Assembly (NCBI RefSeq): GCF_014841115.1
Contig: NZ_JACYTP010000004.1
Span: forward strand, 1 to 64,000
Length of the DNA stretch: 64,000 nt
Origin: Photobacterium arenosum
Lineage (GTDB): Bacteria; Pseudomonadota; Gammaproteobacteria; Enterobacterales; Vibrionaceae
Reading direction: 5' to 3'
Of the stretch, positions 27,892-38,176 are shown one piece after another; within the stretch, counting starts at the first letter, position 1; each line of letters begins with the position of its first letter. Under the pieces are notes generated by a model. It made no database searches, had not been told where the DNA came from, and saw only the letters and a list, made by a program, of their open reading frames with translations. Made by a program: the position numbers and the translations under genes.

Positions 27892-28671
27892 ATGCAGCCG
27901 GTTACAGTTAAAACGGAACGGGAGATTGCCCGGATAGTCGCTCAGGTTGGTCAGCGGCTGTTACAGCATGGCGCGGAATCTGCGGTGGTGGTGGATGTCA
28001 GCCAGCGTGTCGGCCTGGCACTGGGGGTGGATGAGGTCAACATTGCGTTGACCGCCAATGCCATTGTGGTCACTGTGCATGTGGAAGATCATTGTCTGAC
28101 GACCACGCGCCGCTGCTGGGATCATGGGATCAATATGGCGATTGTTACCCGGATCCATCATCTGTGCATCATGGCGGAAAAGGGGCTGCTGGATCCTGCG
28201 GCTATGACGAAGCGTCTGTTAGCCCTTCAGCCCCAGCGCTATCCGCCGCTGCTGGTGATCCTGATGATCGGCCTGTCCTGTGCCGCATTCTGTCTTCTGG
28301 CCGGCGGCGATCTGACGGTGGCCCTGATTACCTTGTTCGCCGCATCTGCCGCCATGGCGCTGCGTCTGATGATGGCGCATCATCATTTCAATCCGCTGCT
28401 GACTTTTGCTGCTGCCGCGTTTGTCGCGACGGCTGTCTCCGCGTCTGCCCCTTTGTTCGAGCTGGGTAATCAGCCCTTTCTGGCGATGGCATCATCGGTA
28501 TTATTGCTGGTGCCGGGGTTTCCGCTGATTAATGCTGTCGCCGATATGGTGTCAGGTTTCGTGAATCTGGGTATTTCCCGCTGGGTGATGGCCAGTCTGC
28601 TGACCTTGTCGACCAGCCTGGGCATAGTGGCGGCGATGAACCTGTTTAATGTCTGGGGGTGGCTGACATGA
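27892..28671 (+). CDS. yjjP: YjjP-like large subunit of split threonine/serine exporter-family transporter
   Basis: From ATG 27892 (AAGGAGTC upstream) the protein has 259 residues. The N-terminal ThrE domain has VGQRLLQHGAESAVVVDVSQRVG, and five or so hydrophobic helices follow from residue 115, including VLLLVPGFPLINAVADMVSG. In E. coli, YjjP and YjjB together were reported to export succinate; other members move threonine or serine. The stop overlaps the yjjB start as ATGA. Substrate is not readable here. Confidence 0.88.
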   Translation: MQPVTVKTEREIARIVAQVGQRLLQHGAESAVVVDVSQRVGLALGVDEVNIALTANAIVVTVHVEDHCLTTTRRCWDHGINMAIVTRIHHLCIMAEKGLLDPAAMTKRLLALQPQRYPPLLVILMIGLSCAAFCLLAGGDLTVALITLFAASAAMALRLMMAHHHFNPLLTFAAAAFVATAVSASAPLFELGNQPFLAMASSVLLLVPGFPLINAVADMVSGFVNLGISRWVMASLLTLSTSLGIVAAMNLFNVWGWLT

Positions 28672-29141
28672 CGTTCTGGCAATGGCTGTACACACTGTCT
28701 GCAGATATGATGCTGGCCGCGATTCCGGCTGTCGGGTTTGCTATGGTATTTAATGTGCCGGTCAGGGCGTTGAAGTACTGCGCCATGGCGGGGGCGCTCG
28801 GTCACGGTTGCCGTTTTGTACTCATGTATCAGGGCATGCCGATTGAATGGGCGAGCTTCTTTGCCGCTTTGCTGGTCGGGATGACAGGAATCATCGGGTC
28901 GCGCCGGCTGCTGGCGCCACCTCATGTGTTCACCGTGGCGGCCGTGATCCCCATGGTGCCCGGTGTTTATGCTTTTAAGACCATGATTGCGCTGGTGGAT
29001 CTCAATCAGCATGGTTTTTCTCCTGAGATCTGGCAGCGTATGGCCGAAAACGGGATCACCGCAGCCTTTACCGTGGCAGCGCTGGCCATAGGACTGGCAA
29101 TGCCCGGCTTAATGTTTTATCGTCGCCGACCAGTGATTTAA
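28668..29141 (+). CDS. yjjB: YjjB-like small subunit of split threonine/serine exporter-family transporter
   Basis: From ATG 28668 the protein has 157 residues, almost all membrane helix. Typical sequence includes MVFNVPVRALKYCAMAGALGHGCRFVL and VFTVAAVIPMVPGVYAFKTM (compare VPGFPL in YjjP). It corresponds to the second membrane half of full-length ThrE. It overlaps yjjP by 4 bases, so the two halves are made together. Confidence 0.88.
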   Translation: MTFWQWLYTLSADMMLAAIPAVGFAMVFNVPVRALKYCAMAGALGHGCRFVLMYQGMPIEWASFFAALLVGMTGIIGSRRLLAPPHVFTVAAVIPMVPGVYAFKTMIALVDLNQHGFSPEIWQRMAENGITAAFTVAALAIGLAMPGLMFYRRRPVI

Positions 29142-29155
29142 AAGGGAGTCGACGT

Positions 29156-29638
29156 GTGAAGATCAGTATGGTTGCCGCCATGGCAAAAGATCGTGTGATT
29201 GGCAAAGACAACGCCATGCCCTGGCACTTGCCAGCCGATTTTGCCTGGTTTAAAAAAGTCACCATGGGCAAACCTGTTGTCATGGGACGCAAAACGTTTG
29301 AATCCATTGGCCGGCCTTTGCCGGGACGCCACAATATTGTGATCAGCCGTAACCCGGACTTTGCCGCCGACGGCGTGACGGTGGTGGCCGATCTCCCTGC
29401 TGCTCAGGTGGCTGCAGGGCAGGTCGATGAATTGATGATCATAGGTGGCGGCAGCGTGTACGCAGAATGTCTGCCGGTCGCAGACTGTCTCTATCTGACC
29501 TTTATCGATCTCAGTGTCGAGGGAGATACTTGCTTCCCGGACTGGGGAGACGGCTGGCGGCAGACGCACAGCGAGCACTACGCGGCCGATGAGAAAAATG
29601 CCCACCACATGGAATTTGTGATACTGGAGCGCCAGTAA
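29156..29638 (+). CDS. folA: dihydrofolate reductase
   Basis: The protein has 160 residues with a GTG start and AAAGGGAG upstream. Family motifs are MVAAMAKDRVIGKDNAMPWHLPADFAWFK with the catalytic Asp at about 28, MGRKTFESIGRPLPGR and IIGGGSVYAE. It reduces dihydrofolate with NADPH and is the trimethoprim target. It lies 14 bases after yjjB, so it may be read from the same transcript. The sequence is the ordinary chromosomal type. Confidence 0.96.
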   Translation: MKISMVAAMAKDRVIGKDNAMPWHLPADFAWFKKVTMGKPVVMGRKTFESIGRPLPGRHNIVISRNPDFAADGVTVVADLPAAQVAAGQVDELMIIGGGSVYAECLPVADCLYLTFIDLSVEGDTCFPDWGDGWRQTHSEHYAADEKNAHHMEFVILERQ

Positions 29639-29676
29639 ACCTGCCTGCCGCTGTTTTTTTGCTTCCGGTTTTAGCC

Positions 29677-29705
29677 GTTACCATGCCAACAGTTGGCATG
29701 GTAAC
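29677..29705. repeat. perfect 29-bp palindrome between folA and the LysE gene
   Basis: Arms GTTACCATGCCAAC and GTTGGCATGGTAAC match exactly around a single central A. It lies between two convergent genes, 38 bases after folA and 10 before the other stop. Neither side carries a T tract, so it is not a typical terminator; it could be a protein site or a cruciform-forming element. Confidence 0.9.
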
Positions 29706-29714
29706 GTGTGCCAG

Positions 29715-30332
29715 CTAGCCGGCCATCGGCGATAAGGCCAGCGATCCCCCTAATAACATCAGTATGCTGCCAATGGTTCGGTTAATCGGCCCTTGTTTGC
29801 TCAACATTTTATGTCTCAGTGCTTGCTGGGAGAAGAACAAGGCAACCAGGCTGAACCAGATCCAGTGCGCCAGAGACATGAATAAGCCATAGCCGCTTTG
29901 CAGCAAGAGTGAGGTGTCCGGACTGACAATCTGGGTGAAAGTGCTCAGCACAAAAAGCGTGGTTTTGGGGTTCAGGGCATTGGTCAGTAATCCTTGTCTG
30001 AACGAAGCAAAGCCGGATAAAACCGCGATATTGTCAGTGGCCAGCGTGAGTTCAGTCTTGCTGTGCAGAGTACAGAAACCGATGTAAACCAGATACAAAG
30101 CCCCGACATACTTGATGACGGTGAACAGGGCTGGGGAGGTGGCGATAAGAACCCCTACCCCCAGCATGGTGTAGCCCACATGGATGAGCACCCCCAGCGC
30201 AATGCCCAGCGCGGCATACAGACCTGCACGACGACCGTGCAGATAGCTGTTTCGTGTCACCATTGCAAAATCAGCGCCCGGGCTGATCACCGCGAGAATT
30301 GTAATTAACGCGACAGCAAAAAGTTCGGCCAT
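29715..30332 (-). CDS. LysE-family amino-acid exporter
   Basis: From ATG 30332 (AGGGAA upstream) the protein has 205 residues with six helices. The N-terminal LITILAVISPGADFAMVTRNSYLHGRRAG is the LysE/RhtB signature. LLTNALNPKTTLFVLSTFTQ is the second conserved block. It probably exports an amino acid or related metabolite; the substrate is not known. It is divergent from a LysR-type gene, the usual layout in which the regulator controls the exporter, but that regulator is broken here. Confidence 0.9.
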   Translation of the reverse strand: MAELFAVALITILAVISPGADFAMVTRNSYLHGRRAGLYAALGIALGVLIHVGYTMLGVGVLIATSPALFTVIKYVGALYLVYIGFCTLHSKTELTLATDNIAVLSGFASFRQGLLTNALNPKTTLFVLSTFTQIVSPDTSLLLQSGYGLFMSLAHWIWFSLVALFFSQQALRHKMLSKQGPINRTIGSILMLLGGSLALSPMAG

Positions 30333-30455
30333 GTGTATATTTCCCTGAATAATGATGAGTAACGGATGGATGAATTGGTTACTATTGTTGATGAAATACA
30401 ACCCATTGAATATTGATAAGTTGTCATCGAAATCCATGCGAAAAAGTCATCGATT

Positions 30456-31359
30456 ATGAATCTGCCATCGTTAAATACATTGCGGGTGTTTGAAGCTGCA
30501 GCCCGTCATCAGAGCCTGGTAAAAGCCGCGGATGAATTGTGTGTGACCCAGTCAGCGGTGAGCCGTCAGATCAAGCAATTGGAGAGTGCCCTTGGCGTCA
30601 TTTTGTTTGAGCGACGTAACCGCGGGATCTTTTTGACCTCAGAGGGACAGAAGCTCAAAACAGCTTGCCATGAAATGCTGTCGATTCTGAAAAACACCCT
30701 CAGAGAGTTGAAAGCGGAGGAAAGCCAGTCGCCTCTGGTGATTTCCTGTGAACCGACCATCATGATGAAATGGCTGATCCCCCGACTGGCTGATTTCAAG
30801 GCCGCCCATCCTGATATTCAGCTGCACCTTAACGCATCGGGTGGTCCGATCGACTTTGTGAAAAGCCAAACGGATGTCGCCATTCGTCGCAATGACTTCA
30901 GTTGGAAGCAGGGTTATCATGCCGAGCCGATAGGCCCTGAGTATGTCGGGCCCGTGGTGCTGGCTGAGCAGCATGCGCAAGGAGAGGCGTTGACTTCGCC
31001 GACCACTCTGCTGCATACCAAAAGCCGGCCTGCGGCCTGCGGCCTGGGCTGACTGGCAGCATCAGGCTAACCAGGCGGTGAATGTGGCAGAAGATGTCTG
31101 GTTCGAGCATTTCTATATCATGCTGGAAGCGGTTCAGGCAGGCGGTGGCTACGGGTTAAGTTCGGTGTATATGGTGGGTAACGACATCAGACATCGCCGT
31201 CTGGTCGCCCCTGCCGGCTTTATTGCGGACGGCTCATCTTACTATCTGTTATCACCTATCGCGATCGAGGCCGATAACAGGGTGGTAGCACTGCTCAACT
31301 GGTTACGTCAGGAAATGACGGCAACCCGTCAGGCGGTCTTCGCGGCTCTCAAGGGTTAA
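30456..31359 (+). pseudogene. LysR-type regulator broken by a 7-bp repeat expansion
   Basis: The first part encodes a GcvA-like N-terminus (LNTLRVFEAAARHQSLVKAADELCVTQSAVSRQIKQLE) and a substrate-binding domain to about residue 190. It then hits TGA at 31050-31052. The rest of the effector domain continues in another frame from 31057 to 31359 (EDVWFEHFYIMLEAVQAGGG, then LLNWLRQEM). At the junction CGGCCTG occurs three times in tandem (31026-31046). Removing one unit restores KSRPAAWADWQHQ and a full protein of about 298 residues. A 198-residue truncated product might still be made. Confidence 0.92.
31026..31046. repeat. CGGCCTG x3 tandem repeat causing the LysR frameshift
   Basis: Three exact 7-bp units. 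Two units (or five) would keep the LysR frame open; three close it. A unit not divisible by 3 makes this a potential slip-strand switch. Confidence 0.95.
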
Positions 31360-31405
31360 GCGGCGAGCTGAGCACTGAGTGTGCGGAGAAAAAACCTTGG
31401 CCCTG

Positions 31406-32215
31406 TCAGAGCCTGTCTTGCTTAAACCATTGCTGGTCTTCCCAGCGCAGCATAGTGAGCTGATGGCCCCAGACACACCCGGTGTCCAGTCCGATAGCAT
31501 TTTCATCCTGATAACCCATCAGAGAGGCCCAGTGGCCGAAAATAATGGTTTTTCCCAGCGGCTGCGAGCGCGCAAACTGGAACCAGGGCAGCAAATGCTC
31601 GGTGCCCGGTTCGCCCGGTGGCTGCTTGCAATGCATCTCCAGCCGGCCATCGGGATACAGATAGCGCATCCGGGTCAGCGCGTTGATGGTGTAGCGTAAC
31701 CGATCCAGTCCCGCCAATGCAGGATCCCACTGTTCAGGCTCATTACCGTACATATTGCTCAGCAGCCATTGCTGCTGCTCGCTTTGTAACATGGCCTCGA
31801 CGTCACGTGCACAGCGGCGGGCATCGTCGAGTTGCCATTGTGGCGGGATACCGGCATGGACCATGACAACAGGGTGTGTGGGGTGTTCGGCCAGCAGAGG
31901 CTGGCGGCTGAGCCAATCGAGTAATGCTTCACCGTCGCTGGCCTGCAAAATCTGATCAATCCGATCTTTCTGCTTGGCCTTGCCTATGCCCCGGGCCACG
32001 GCCAGTAAGTGCAAATCGTGGTTACCCAGCACGCAGGTGGCACTGTTACCCAGTGATTTCACCAGACGCAGGGTGGCCAGAGAATCCGGCCCGCGGGCAA
32101 CCAGATCGCCGGCCAGCCAGAGTTCATCGTGCTGTTCACTGAAGCCTGCACGCTCGAGAAGCGTGCAGAGTTCACGGTAACAGCCCTGAATATCACCGAC
32201 CAGATAGGTTGCCAT
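31406..32215 (-). CDS. apaH: bis(5'-nucleosyl)-tetraphosphatase, symmetrical
   Basis: The protein has 269 residues of the calcineurin-like phosphatase fold. Metal motifs are GDIQGCYREL, GDLVARGPDSL and LGNHDLH. It splits Ap4A to two ADP and also removes Np4 caps from RNA. It is the last gene of the lptD-surA-pdxA-rsmA-apaG-apaH row, 12 bases after apaG, the usual order. Confidence 0.97.
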   Translation of the reverse strand: MATYLVGDIQGCYRELCTLLERAGFSEQHDELWLAGDLVARGPDSLATLRLVKSLGNSATCVLGNHDLHLLAVARGIGKAKQKDRIDQILQASDGEALLDWLSRQPLLAEHPTHPVVMVHAGIPPQWQLDDARRCARDVEAMLQSEQQQWLLSNMYGNEPEQWDPALAGLDRLRYTINALTRMRYLYPDGRLEMHCKQPPGEPGTEHLLPWFQFARSQPLGKTIIFGHWASLMGYQDENAIGLDTGCVWGHQLTMLRWEDQQWFKQDRL

Positions 32216-32227
32216 GATCGACCCTGT

Positions 32228-32611
32228 TTAGTGAAGAATATTGGGGATAGCCAAACGGAAAGGCACGATTTCGGCATTGAACTCGTTACCATTGTCGTCA
32301 ATCATGACGTAATGGCCTTCCATCACACCCAGTGGCGTTTCTATGATGGTGCCGCTGGTATAGGTGTATTCATCATTGGGGGCTATGGTAGGTTGTTCAC
32401 CGACGACACCTTCACCTTCAACTACCAGTTTCTTGCCATTGGCATCTGTGATCAGCCAGCGGCGGCGAAGCAGTTGTGCGTTGCCCTGGCCCAGGTTGCA
32501 AATGGTAATGGTGTACGAAAAGACGTAGCGGTTCTGCTCAGGCTCAGACTGATCATCAATGTAATGGGTGATGACCCGGCATTTGATGGTAGGGATAACT
32601 TTGTTGTTCAC
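32228..32611 (-). CDS. apaG: Co2+/Mg2+ efflux protein ApaG
   Basis: From GTG 32611 (AGGAAG 8 bases upstream) the protein has 127 residues, near the family length. The ApaG fold has [45 protein letters not shown] and [10 protein letters not shown]. The role is poorly defined; S. typhimurium mutants affect cobalt and magnesium resistance. The 23-codon upstream extension is not homologous. Confidence 0.92.
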   Translation of the reverse strand: MNNKVIPTIKCRVITHYIDDQSEPEQNRYVFSYTITICNLGQGNAQLLRRRWLITDANGKKLVVEGEGVVGEQPTIAPNDEYTYTSGTIIETPLGVMEGHYVMIDDNGNEFNAEIVPFRLAIPNILH

Positions 32612-32685
32612 CTTGCTGCTTCCTTTCTGATACGACAATGCCTTTGTGCAAGGCAGTTGCCGGGCGCCATGGCCCGGCATATTAC

Positions 32686-33498
32686 TTAGTGGCTGTGGTT
32701 GGCATCCAGCCAGTTAGCCATAGATACAAACTGTTCAAGTGTCAGGTTTTCCGGACGCGAGCCAGGGTTAATGCCCAGGCTTTCCAGCGTGTCCACATCC
32801 ATGATGGCTTTAAAGCAGTTACGCACCGTTTTACGGCGCTGGTTAAAGCCATCCCGGCAAACACGGTCCAGCCATTTCAGGTTAGTACAAGGATGCGGTA
32901 ATGTTTCATACGGCGCCAGTCGAACCACAGCAGAATCTACTTTAGGTGCGGGTTTGAAGGCGCTGGGCGGCACTTCAAGCACTGGCATCACTTTGCAGTA
33001 ATATTGTGCCATCACGGTCAGGCGGCCATAGGTTTTGGTGCCCGGGCCGGCAGCCAGACGATTGACCACTTCTTTTTGCAACATGAAATGCATATCTTCA
33101 ATATGCTGATGGAAACTGAACAGGTGGAACATCAGCGGCGTTGAAATGTTGTAAGGCAGGTTGCCAAAAATCCGCAGTTTGTTGTTTTCCCTGATCAGCT
33201 GAGTGAAGTCGAAACGCATGGCATCGCCTTCATGGATAGTCAGCTTACCGGACAGATCCGGGTGATTGCGTAACCGCTCGGCCAGATCGCGGTCAAGTTC
33301 AATCACCGTAAATTTATCGACTTGTTTACCGACTGGCTCGGTCAGAGCGCCCAAACCAGGACCGATTTCAACCAGATTCTGGCCCGGTCTCGGGTTAATT
33401 GAGGCGACAATGTTGTCGATGATGTATTCGTCGTGCAAGAAGTTCTGGCCAAAGCGCTTACGGGCGCGGTGGCCTAAATGGACCTGATCACTGCTCAT
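32686..33498 (-). CDS. rsmA: 16S rRNA (adenine1518/1519-N6) dimethyltransferase
   Basis: The protein has 270 residues. [22 protein letters not shown] opens the KsgA domain. The SAM site is [15 protein letters not shown] and the catalytic motif IV is [11 protein letters not shown]. It dimethylates two adjacent adenines in helix 45 of 16S rRNA during 30S maturation. Its ATG overlaps the pdxA stop (ATGA), which implies translational coupling. Confidence 0.97.
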   Translation of the reverse strand: MSSDQVHLGHRARKRFGQNFLHDEYIIDNIVASINPRPGQNLVEIGPGLGALTEPVGKQVDKFTVIELDRDLAERLRNHPDLSGKLTIHEGDAMRFDFTQLIRENNKLRIFGNLPYNISTPLMFHLFSFHQHIEDMHFMLQKEVVNRLAAGPGTKTYGRLTVMAQYYCKVMPVLEVPPSAFKPAPKVDSAVVRLAPYETLPHPCTNLKWLDRVCRDGFNQRRKTVRNCFKAIMDVDTLESLGINPGSRPENLTLEQFVSMANWLDANHSH

Positions 33499-34487
33499 TG
33501 TTTTTTATCTACCATTTCGATGGCGTGGGTAAGCGCTGTCCAGAGGCTCCCTGTGTCCGCCTGTCCGGTACCGGCGAGTTCCAATGCGGTACCATGATCA
33601 ACTGATGTTCGGATAAAAGGTAATCCCAGAGTGATATTGACGGCATTACCGAATCCTTTGAATTTCAGCACTGGCAGACCCTGATCGTGGTACATTGCCA
33701 GTACGGCATCGGCTTCGGCCAGGTACTTATCCTGGAAAATCGTATCGGCTGGCAGCGGGCCAACCAGATCCATACCGTCCTGCTCTCTCAGAACATTCAA
33801 GGCCGGAGTGATCACTTCGATCTCTTCACGGCCCAAGTGGCCATCTTCACCGGCATGCGGGTTGAGGCCACAAACATAAATTTTCGGTTGTTTGATGCCA
33901 AACTTGCTGATCAGATCGGCATGCAGCACCCGAATCACCTGATGAATACGATCTTCAGTCACCGCTTTGGCCACATAAGCCAGCGGAATGTGGGTGGTCA
34001 CCAGCGCCACACGCAACCCTTCGGTTGCCAGCATCATCACCACCTGGTTGGATTGTGCCTGCTGGGCGAAAAATTCTGTGTGTCCGCTGAATGATACGCC
34101 CGCACGGTTAATGATGCCCTTATGCACCGGCCCGGTGACCAGTGCGGCAAATTCGCCGTCCATATTGCCTTCGGCAGCACGGCGGAGGGTGTCCAGCACA
34201 TAATGTCCGTTGTGCTCGTCAAGCTGGCCTGGGGTCACACTGGCTTTCAGTTGGTGGCTGTCCACCACCAGAGTGCCTGCACGATGTGGCTGAGCCGGAC
34301 GGCTTGGATCATAGCTGATGATTTCCAGCGGTAAGCCCAGCAGGGCCGCACGTTCTGCCATAAGTTCGGCGTTGGCACAAACTACCAGCTCGTGCGGCCA
34401 CGGCTGTTGTGCCAGCGCCACGACGAGATCCGGGCCAATACCCGCCGGTTCTCCCGGCGTGATGGCAATACGTTTAACCTTGTTCAT
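33495..34487 (-). CDS. pdxA: 4-hydroxythreonine-4-phosphate dehydrogenase
   Basis: The protein has 330 residues from the ATG at 34487 (AGGA 7 bases upstream); an ATG at 34490 is equally in frame. [20 protein letters not shown] is the N-terminal signature, and [11 protein letters not shown] and [14 protein letters not shown] give metal and substrate residues. It oxidises 4-phosphohydroxythreonine for pyridoxal phosphate synthesis. It overlaps the end of surA and the start of rsmA. Confidence 0.96.
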   Translation of the reverse strand: MNKVKRIAITPGEPAGIGPDLVVALAQQPWPHELVVCANAELMAERAALLGLPLEIISYDPSRPAQPHRAGTLVVDSHQLKASVTPGQLDEHNGHYVLDTLRRAAEGNMDGEFAALVTGPVHKGIINRAGVSFSGHTEFFAQQAQSNQVVMMLATEGLRVALVTTHIPLAYVAKAVTEDRIHQVIRVLHADLISKFGIKQPKIYVCGLNPHAGEDGHLGREEIEVITPALNVLREQDGMDLVGPLPADTIFQDKYLAEADAVLAMYHDQGLPVLKFKGFGNAVNITLGLPFIRTSVDHGTALELAGTGQADTGSLWTALTHAIEMVDKKQ

Positions 34488-35778
34488 CATCAAATCCTGG
34501 TTGTTCTATATAGGCGCCGGCCCGCAGTTCCTGCAGCCACGCCTGGGCTTCCTCGTTAAATTTACGGCTGAAGAGAATCCGGTAAGCACGGTTCTTCGCG
34601 GCCGCATCGGTGCGGTCAACCTGACGGCGATCCAGCACTTCCACAATATGCCAGCCGTGTACCGTCTGGAACGGTTCACTGATGGTGCCTGCAGGCAGGG
34701 TTTCAACCTGCTGTTTGAATTCAGGGACGTAAATATCTGGCGTCTGCCAGCCCAGTTCACCGCCATTGGCCGCAGAGCCCGGATCGGCACTCAGTGCCTG
34801 GGCTGCATCAGCAAAGCTGCGCTGACCGGCGATAATGTCCTGGCGAACCTGCTCGAGCTGTTTCTTCGCTCCTTCATCGCTAAGGATGACAGAAGTTTTC
34901 AGCAGGATGTGGCGGGCATTGATTTCAGTGACTGAGACAGTCTCCTGGCCTTTCACATCATTGATTTTGAGAATGTGGTAACCCACACCGCTGCGGAATG
35001 GCCCTATGATAGCACCTTTCCCCTGACCTTGGATCTGATCGGCAAAGATAGTCGGCATTTCTTCCGGGCTCATCCAGCCCCAGGCACCCCCCTGCAGAGC
35101 TTTGGGACCATTTGACGCACTGTAGGCCAGGTTGGTGAAATCAGCCCCCTGATTCAATTGCGCCAGCAGTTCGTTGGCTTTGCGCTCGGCCGTCTGGCGC
35201 TCAGACTGACTGGCACCTTCGCCCAGGCGGATCAGGATATGGCTGACATTGTATTGCACGCTTTCCTGCTGCTGCTGGCCCAGTTGGGTCACCAGACTGT
35301 CCACTTCCTGCGGCAGAATGTTGATCCGGCGGCGCACCATAATGGTACGGGCTTCGCTGGCAGTCAGGTCACGGCGGATTTGTTCGCGGAAAATCGGGTA
35401 GCTGATGCCACCGGCTGCCAGCTCCTGCTGCAGATGGGCCACGGACATGTTTTGCTCGGCTGCAATCTGGCTGATCGCCTGATCCAGGCGGTTGTCATCA
35501 ATACGGATACCAAATTGTTCTGCCTGTTGCAGCTGCAGGGTTTCCATGATGAGCTTTTCCATCACCTGATTGACCAGAATGCTGTCATCCGGCAGAGGTT
35601 GGCCCTGACGCGCCGCATTGAGGTGGACGGTTTTCAGCATCGCATCGACGTCGCTTTGCAGGATAACGCTGTCGTTAACAATAGTGACCACTTTGTCCAG
35701 TGGCTGCAGGGCGGCCAGTGAACCGGTTGTCAGGCCCAGAAGAGTCAGGCCGAGAATAAAAGACTTCCACATTTTCAT
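34474..35778 (-). CDS. surA: periplasmic chaperone and prolyl isomerase SurA
   Basis: The protein has 434 residues with a signal peptide ending near TTGSLAA. A SurA N-terminal chaperone domain ([16 protein letters not shown]) is followed by two parvulin domains, with [10 protein letters not shown] and [11 protein letters not shown] as their starts. It escorts outer-membrane proteins, including LptD encoded just upstream, to the BAM complex. It lies 58 bases after lptD on the same strand. Confidence 0.97.
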   Translation of the reverse strand: MKMWKSFILGLTLLGLTTGSLAALQPLDKVVTIVNDSVILQSDVDAMLKTVHLNAARQGQPLPDDSILVNQVMEKLIMETLQLQQAEQFGIRIDDNRLDQAISQIAAEQNMSVAHLQQELAAGGISYPIFREQIRRDLTASEARTIMVRRRINILPQEVDSLVTQLGQQQQESVQYNVSHILIRLGEGASQSERQTAERKANELLAQLNQGADFTNLAYSASNGPKALQGGAWGWMSPEEMPTIFADQIQGQGKGAIIGPFRSGVGYHILKINDVKGQETVSVTEINARHILLKTSVILSDEGAKKQLEQVRQDIIAGQRSFADAAQALSADPGSAANGGELGWQTPDIYVPEFKQQVETLPAGTISEPFQTVHGWHIVEVLDRRQVDRTDAAAKNRAYRILFSRKFNEEAQAWLQELRAGAYIEQPGFDDEQG

Positions 35779-35836
35779 ATCCGTATCCAGGGCGCTTCAA
35801 TGCGCGGTTGGTTAGGACGGGCCTTGGCCCGGCCTG

Positions 35837-38176
35837 TTAATTGTTCAGGTAGAAAGGTCGTCCGTATGCAATGGCATTGCCACTGGCTGACGACGCGCCG
35901 ACGGCGGAAACCCCTGCCAGGCCAAGTAGTGAGAACGAGATACTGAAGTTCTGTTCGTACTCAACCGGCTGGGTGTTGACGTTGCTGCGCGCCACCATGT
36001 ACTGGTTGTAGCCCAGCGTGATCATCCAGCAGTCGGAGCGGTAATTGAGTGAGACCTGGCCTTCCACCATCTGGTTTTCCGTTACATCGTGGTAGTAATC
36101 CCCCCGTACACTCAGTCCGGCGTGAATCGGGAATCCGGTTGAGAAGCCAATCTGAGAAATACCTTCTTGGGTGTAATTATCTATCTGGTTGTTATCCGGC
36201 AGGCTCTGCTGGATGTATTCTTTTGACACGTAGCGGTAGTTCAGCTGGCTGAACAGGCCGCCTTCGCGGTATTCCAGTGCGGCGTTGGCAAACTGCATGT
36301 CTCTTTCACTGGCATCATATTGCAGGCCGCCGTGAAAGAAGAGCCAGTCATTAAAGTTGAAATCAGACTCAAACGCCGAGGCCGAATAATTCGGCTGAGA
36401 TTCGCCTTCTTCCTGCAAATTCCGGCCGGAATCGTTGAGGTAGAAAATCTGGCCAAAGGCGAGGTTGAAGCGCTCTTTCAGATTATTGTCGAAAAAGCGG
36501 GTGGTGGCACCGACAGTAAACTGGTTGGCGGCGGCAATGCGGTCGACGCTGGAGTAACGGCGATCACGGAACAAACCGTAATAATCGGTTTGCAGGATAG
36601 TGGTGTCGTATGAGCCGTAAATGTCGCTCTGTTCCACATCCTTGATGTACAGGTACTGGAGTTGCGGCTCCAGACTCTGGACATAAGCATCACCGAACAG
36701 GTCAGTATCCCGCTCGAAATACAAGCCTGTCAGCATTCGCAGACTGGGCACAGTCCGGGACGCCGTTTCTTCCAGATCTTCCAGACCGGCGATTGTGGGA
36801 TCAAACTCCTGATTGTAGTAGGTGTACATCAGCTTGGCTTCCGTGGTCATTGACCACCAGGGAGTCGCGAACGGCAGCGTCAGAGACGGCTCTAAATGGA
36901 CACGGTCGGCGGATGGTTTCGTCGAATCGTCATTTTCAAACCGGCTGATATGGCTCAGGAAGCCAAAGTCCAGATCATAGCCCAGTTCAGGCTCGTAGTA
37001 GTTGAAGGTCAGCTGCGGCATCAAACGGTAGTTGGATGACACACCCGGCGTCAGCGGCTGGAAGTTCCTGACCCGTAAAGTCGAGTTCCATTTTTCTTCC
37101 TGGTAGGTCACTTCGCCGGTTTGCAGCAGGTTGTTGTCTTCCCGGCGGCCGATCTCTGAATCGACATCCGAGAAATAGGTCACGTCGCTGACCTTGCTGT
37201 AATCAATGTTGAACAGCCAGTTATCCTGATACCGGCCGCTGTGGGACCAGTTGTAGGCCCAGCGTGCATCGTCAGTATCGGAGGCTTCATCGCTGCCGAG
37301 ATATTCCCCTTTCAGGCTGCCTTGTCCCAGATCAGTGAGATAACGGAACTGGCTGTTGAGCTGCAAGCCGCGGTTACTCATGTATTTCGGAGTAAAGGTC
37401 AGATCGTAGTTGGGGGCAATATTCCAGTAAAACGGGGTTTCCAGCTCAAAACCGTCACGAGAGCCGTAACTCACGGTTGGATAGAGAAAACCGGTCAGCC
37501 GCTCGTCACCAACAGGTACACGCAGGTAAGGCATGTAGAACACCGGCACTTCAAGTATTTCGAACCGGGCGTTATACAGGTCAGCAAACGGTGAATCAGC
37601 TTCACGTTCAATGCTGGTGGCAGTAAATTGCCAGCTTTTATCACCGGGCGGGCAGGTAGTGTAAGTGCCGTTGCGCAGGCGATAGTAGGTCATGCCCTGC
37701 TTTTCAATTTTAGTGGCTTCACCCCGGCCGGCTTCACAGGTCAGGCTATAGACGGCGTTGTTGATTTCTGCATCGTCGGTATCCAGGTTGTTGTGCATGT
37801 TGTCAGCATAAACTTCAATGCTGCCATCGTGGAAATACACGTTGCCTTTGGCACTGACAGTATTATTTTGCTGGTTCATGGTGGCGACATCGGCCGCCAC
37901 TGTCCGGTTGGATTGCCGAACCACCACATCGCCGGAGTAGGTCACACTGGCGTCGCTGTCCGCCTCTGCCTTATCGGCGGTGATTCTGATCGGGGCATTA
38001 TTGGGATCACCGTCACTGGGATCCGGGGCCAGGCACATGCCTTTGACCAGAGCAAGCTCTTCCTCTGCCGTCGGGCTGGCTTCATTCTCAATGAGGGCAT
38101 CATTGGCGAAAGCTGACGGGCCATATAAAGCTATGCTGATCATGGTCGCCAATAAGCTGCGAGAAGTGAATGACAT
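35837..38176 (-). CDS. lptD: LPS-assembly protein LptD
   Basis: The protein has 779 residues with a signal peptide, MSFTSRSLLATMISIALYGPSAFA. An OstA/jellyroll domain (ITADKAEADSDASVTYSGDV) is followed by the large LptD barrel. Cysteines occur near residue 48 (GMCLAP), in SLTCEAG, TTCPPGD and near the end (SDCWMITLGY), consistent with the disulfide network needed for function. With LptE it inserts LPS into the outer leaflet. It is the first gene of the surA-pdxA-rsmA operon and is divergent from djlA. Confidence 0.96.
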   Translation of the reverse strand: MSFTSRSLLATMISIALYGPSAFANDALIENEASPTAEEELALVKGMCLAPDPSDGDPNNAPIRITADKAEADSDASVTYSGDVVVRQSNRTVAADVATMNQQNNTVSAKGNVYFHDGSIEVYADNMHNNLDTDDAEINNAVYSLTCEAGRGEATKIEKQGMTYYRLRNGTYTTCPPGDKSWQFTATSIEREADSPFADLYNARFEILEVPVFYMPYLRVPVGDERLTGFLYPTVSYGSRDGFELETPFYWNIAPNYDLTFTPKYMSNRGLQLNSQFRYLTDLGQGSLKGEYLGSDEASDTDDARWAYNWSHSGRYQDNWLFNIDYSKVSDVTYFSDVDSEIGRREDNNLLQTGEVTYQEEKWNSTLRVRNFQPLTPGVSSNYRLMPQLTFNYYEPELGYDLDFGFLSHISRFENDDSTKPSADRVHLEPSLTLPFATPWWSMTTEAKLMYTYYNQEFDPTIAGLEDLEETASRTVPSLRMLTGLYFERDTDLFGDAYVQSLEPQLQYLYIKDVEQSDIYGSYDTTILQTDYYGLFRDRRYSSVDRIAAANQFTVGATTRFFDNNLKERFNLAFGQIFYLNDSGRNLQEEGESQPNYSASAFESDFNFNDWLFFHGGLQYDASERDMQFANAALEYREGGLFSQLNYRYVSKEYIQQSLPDNNQIDNYTQEGISQIGFSTGFPIHAGLSVRGDYYHDVTENQMVEGQVSLNYRSDCWMITLGYNQYMVARSNVNTQPVEYEQNFSISFSLLGLAGVSAVGASSASGNAIAYGRPFYLNN

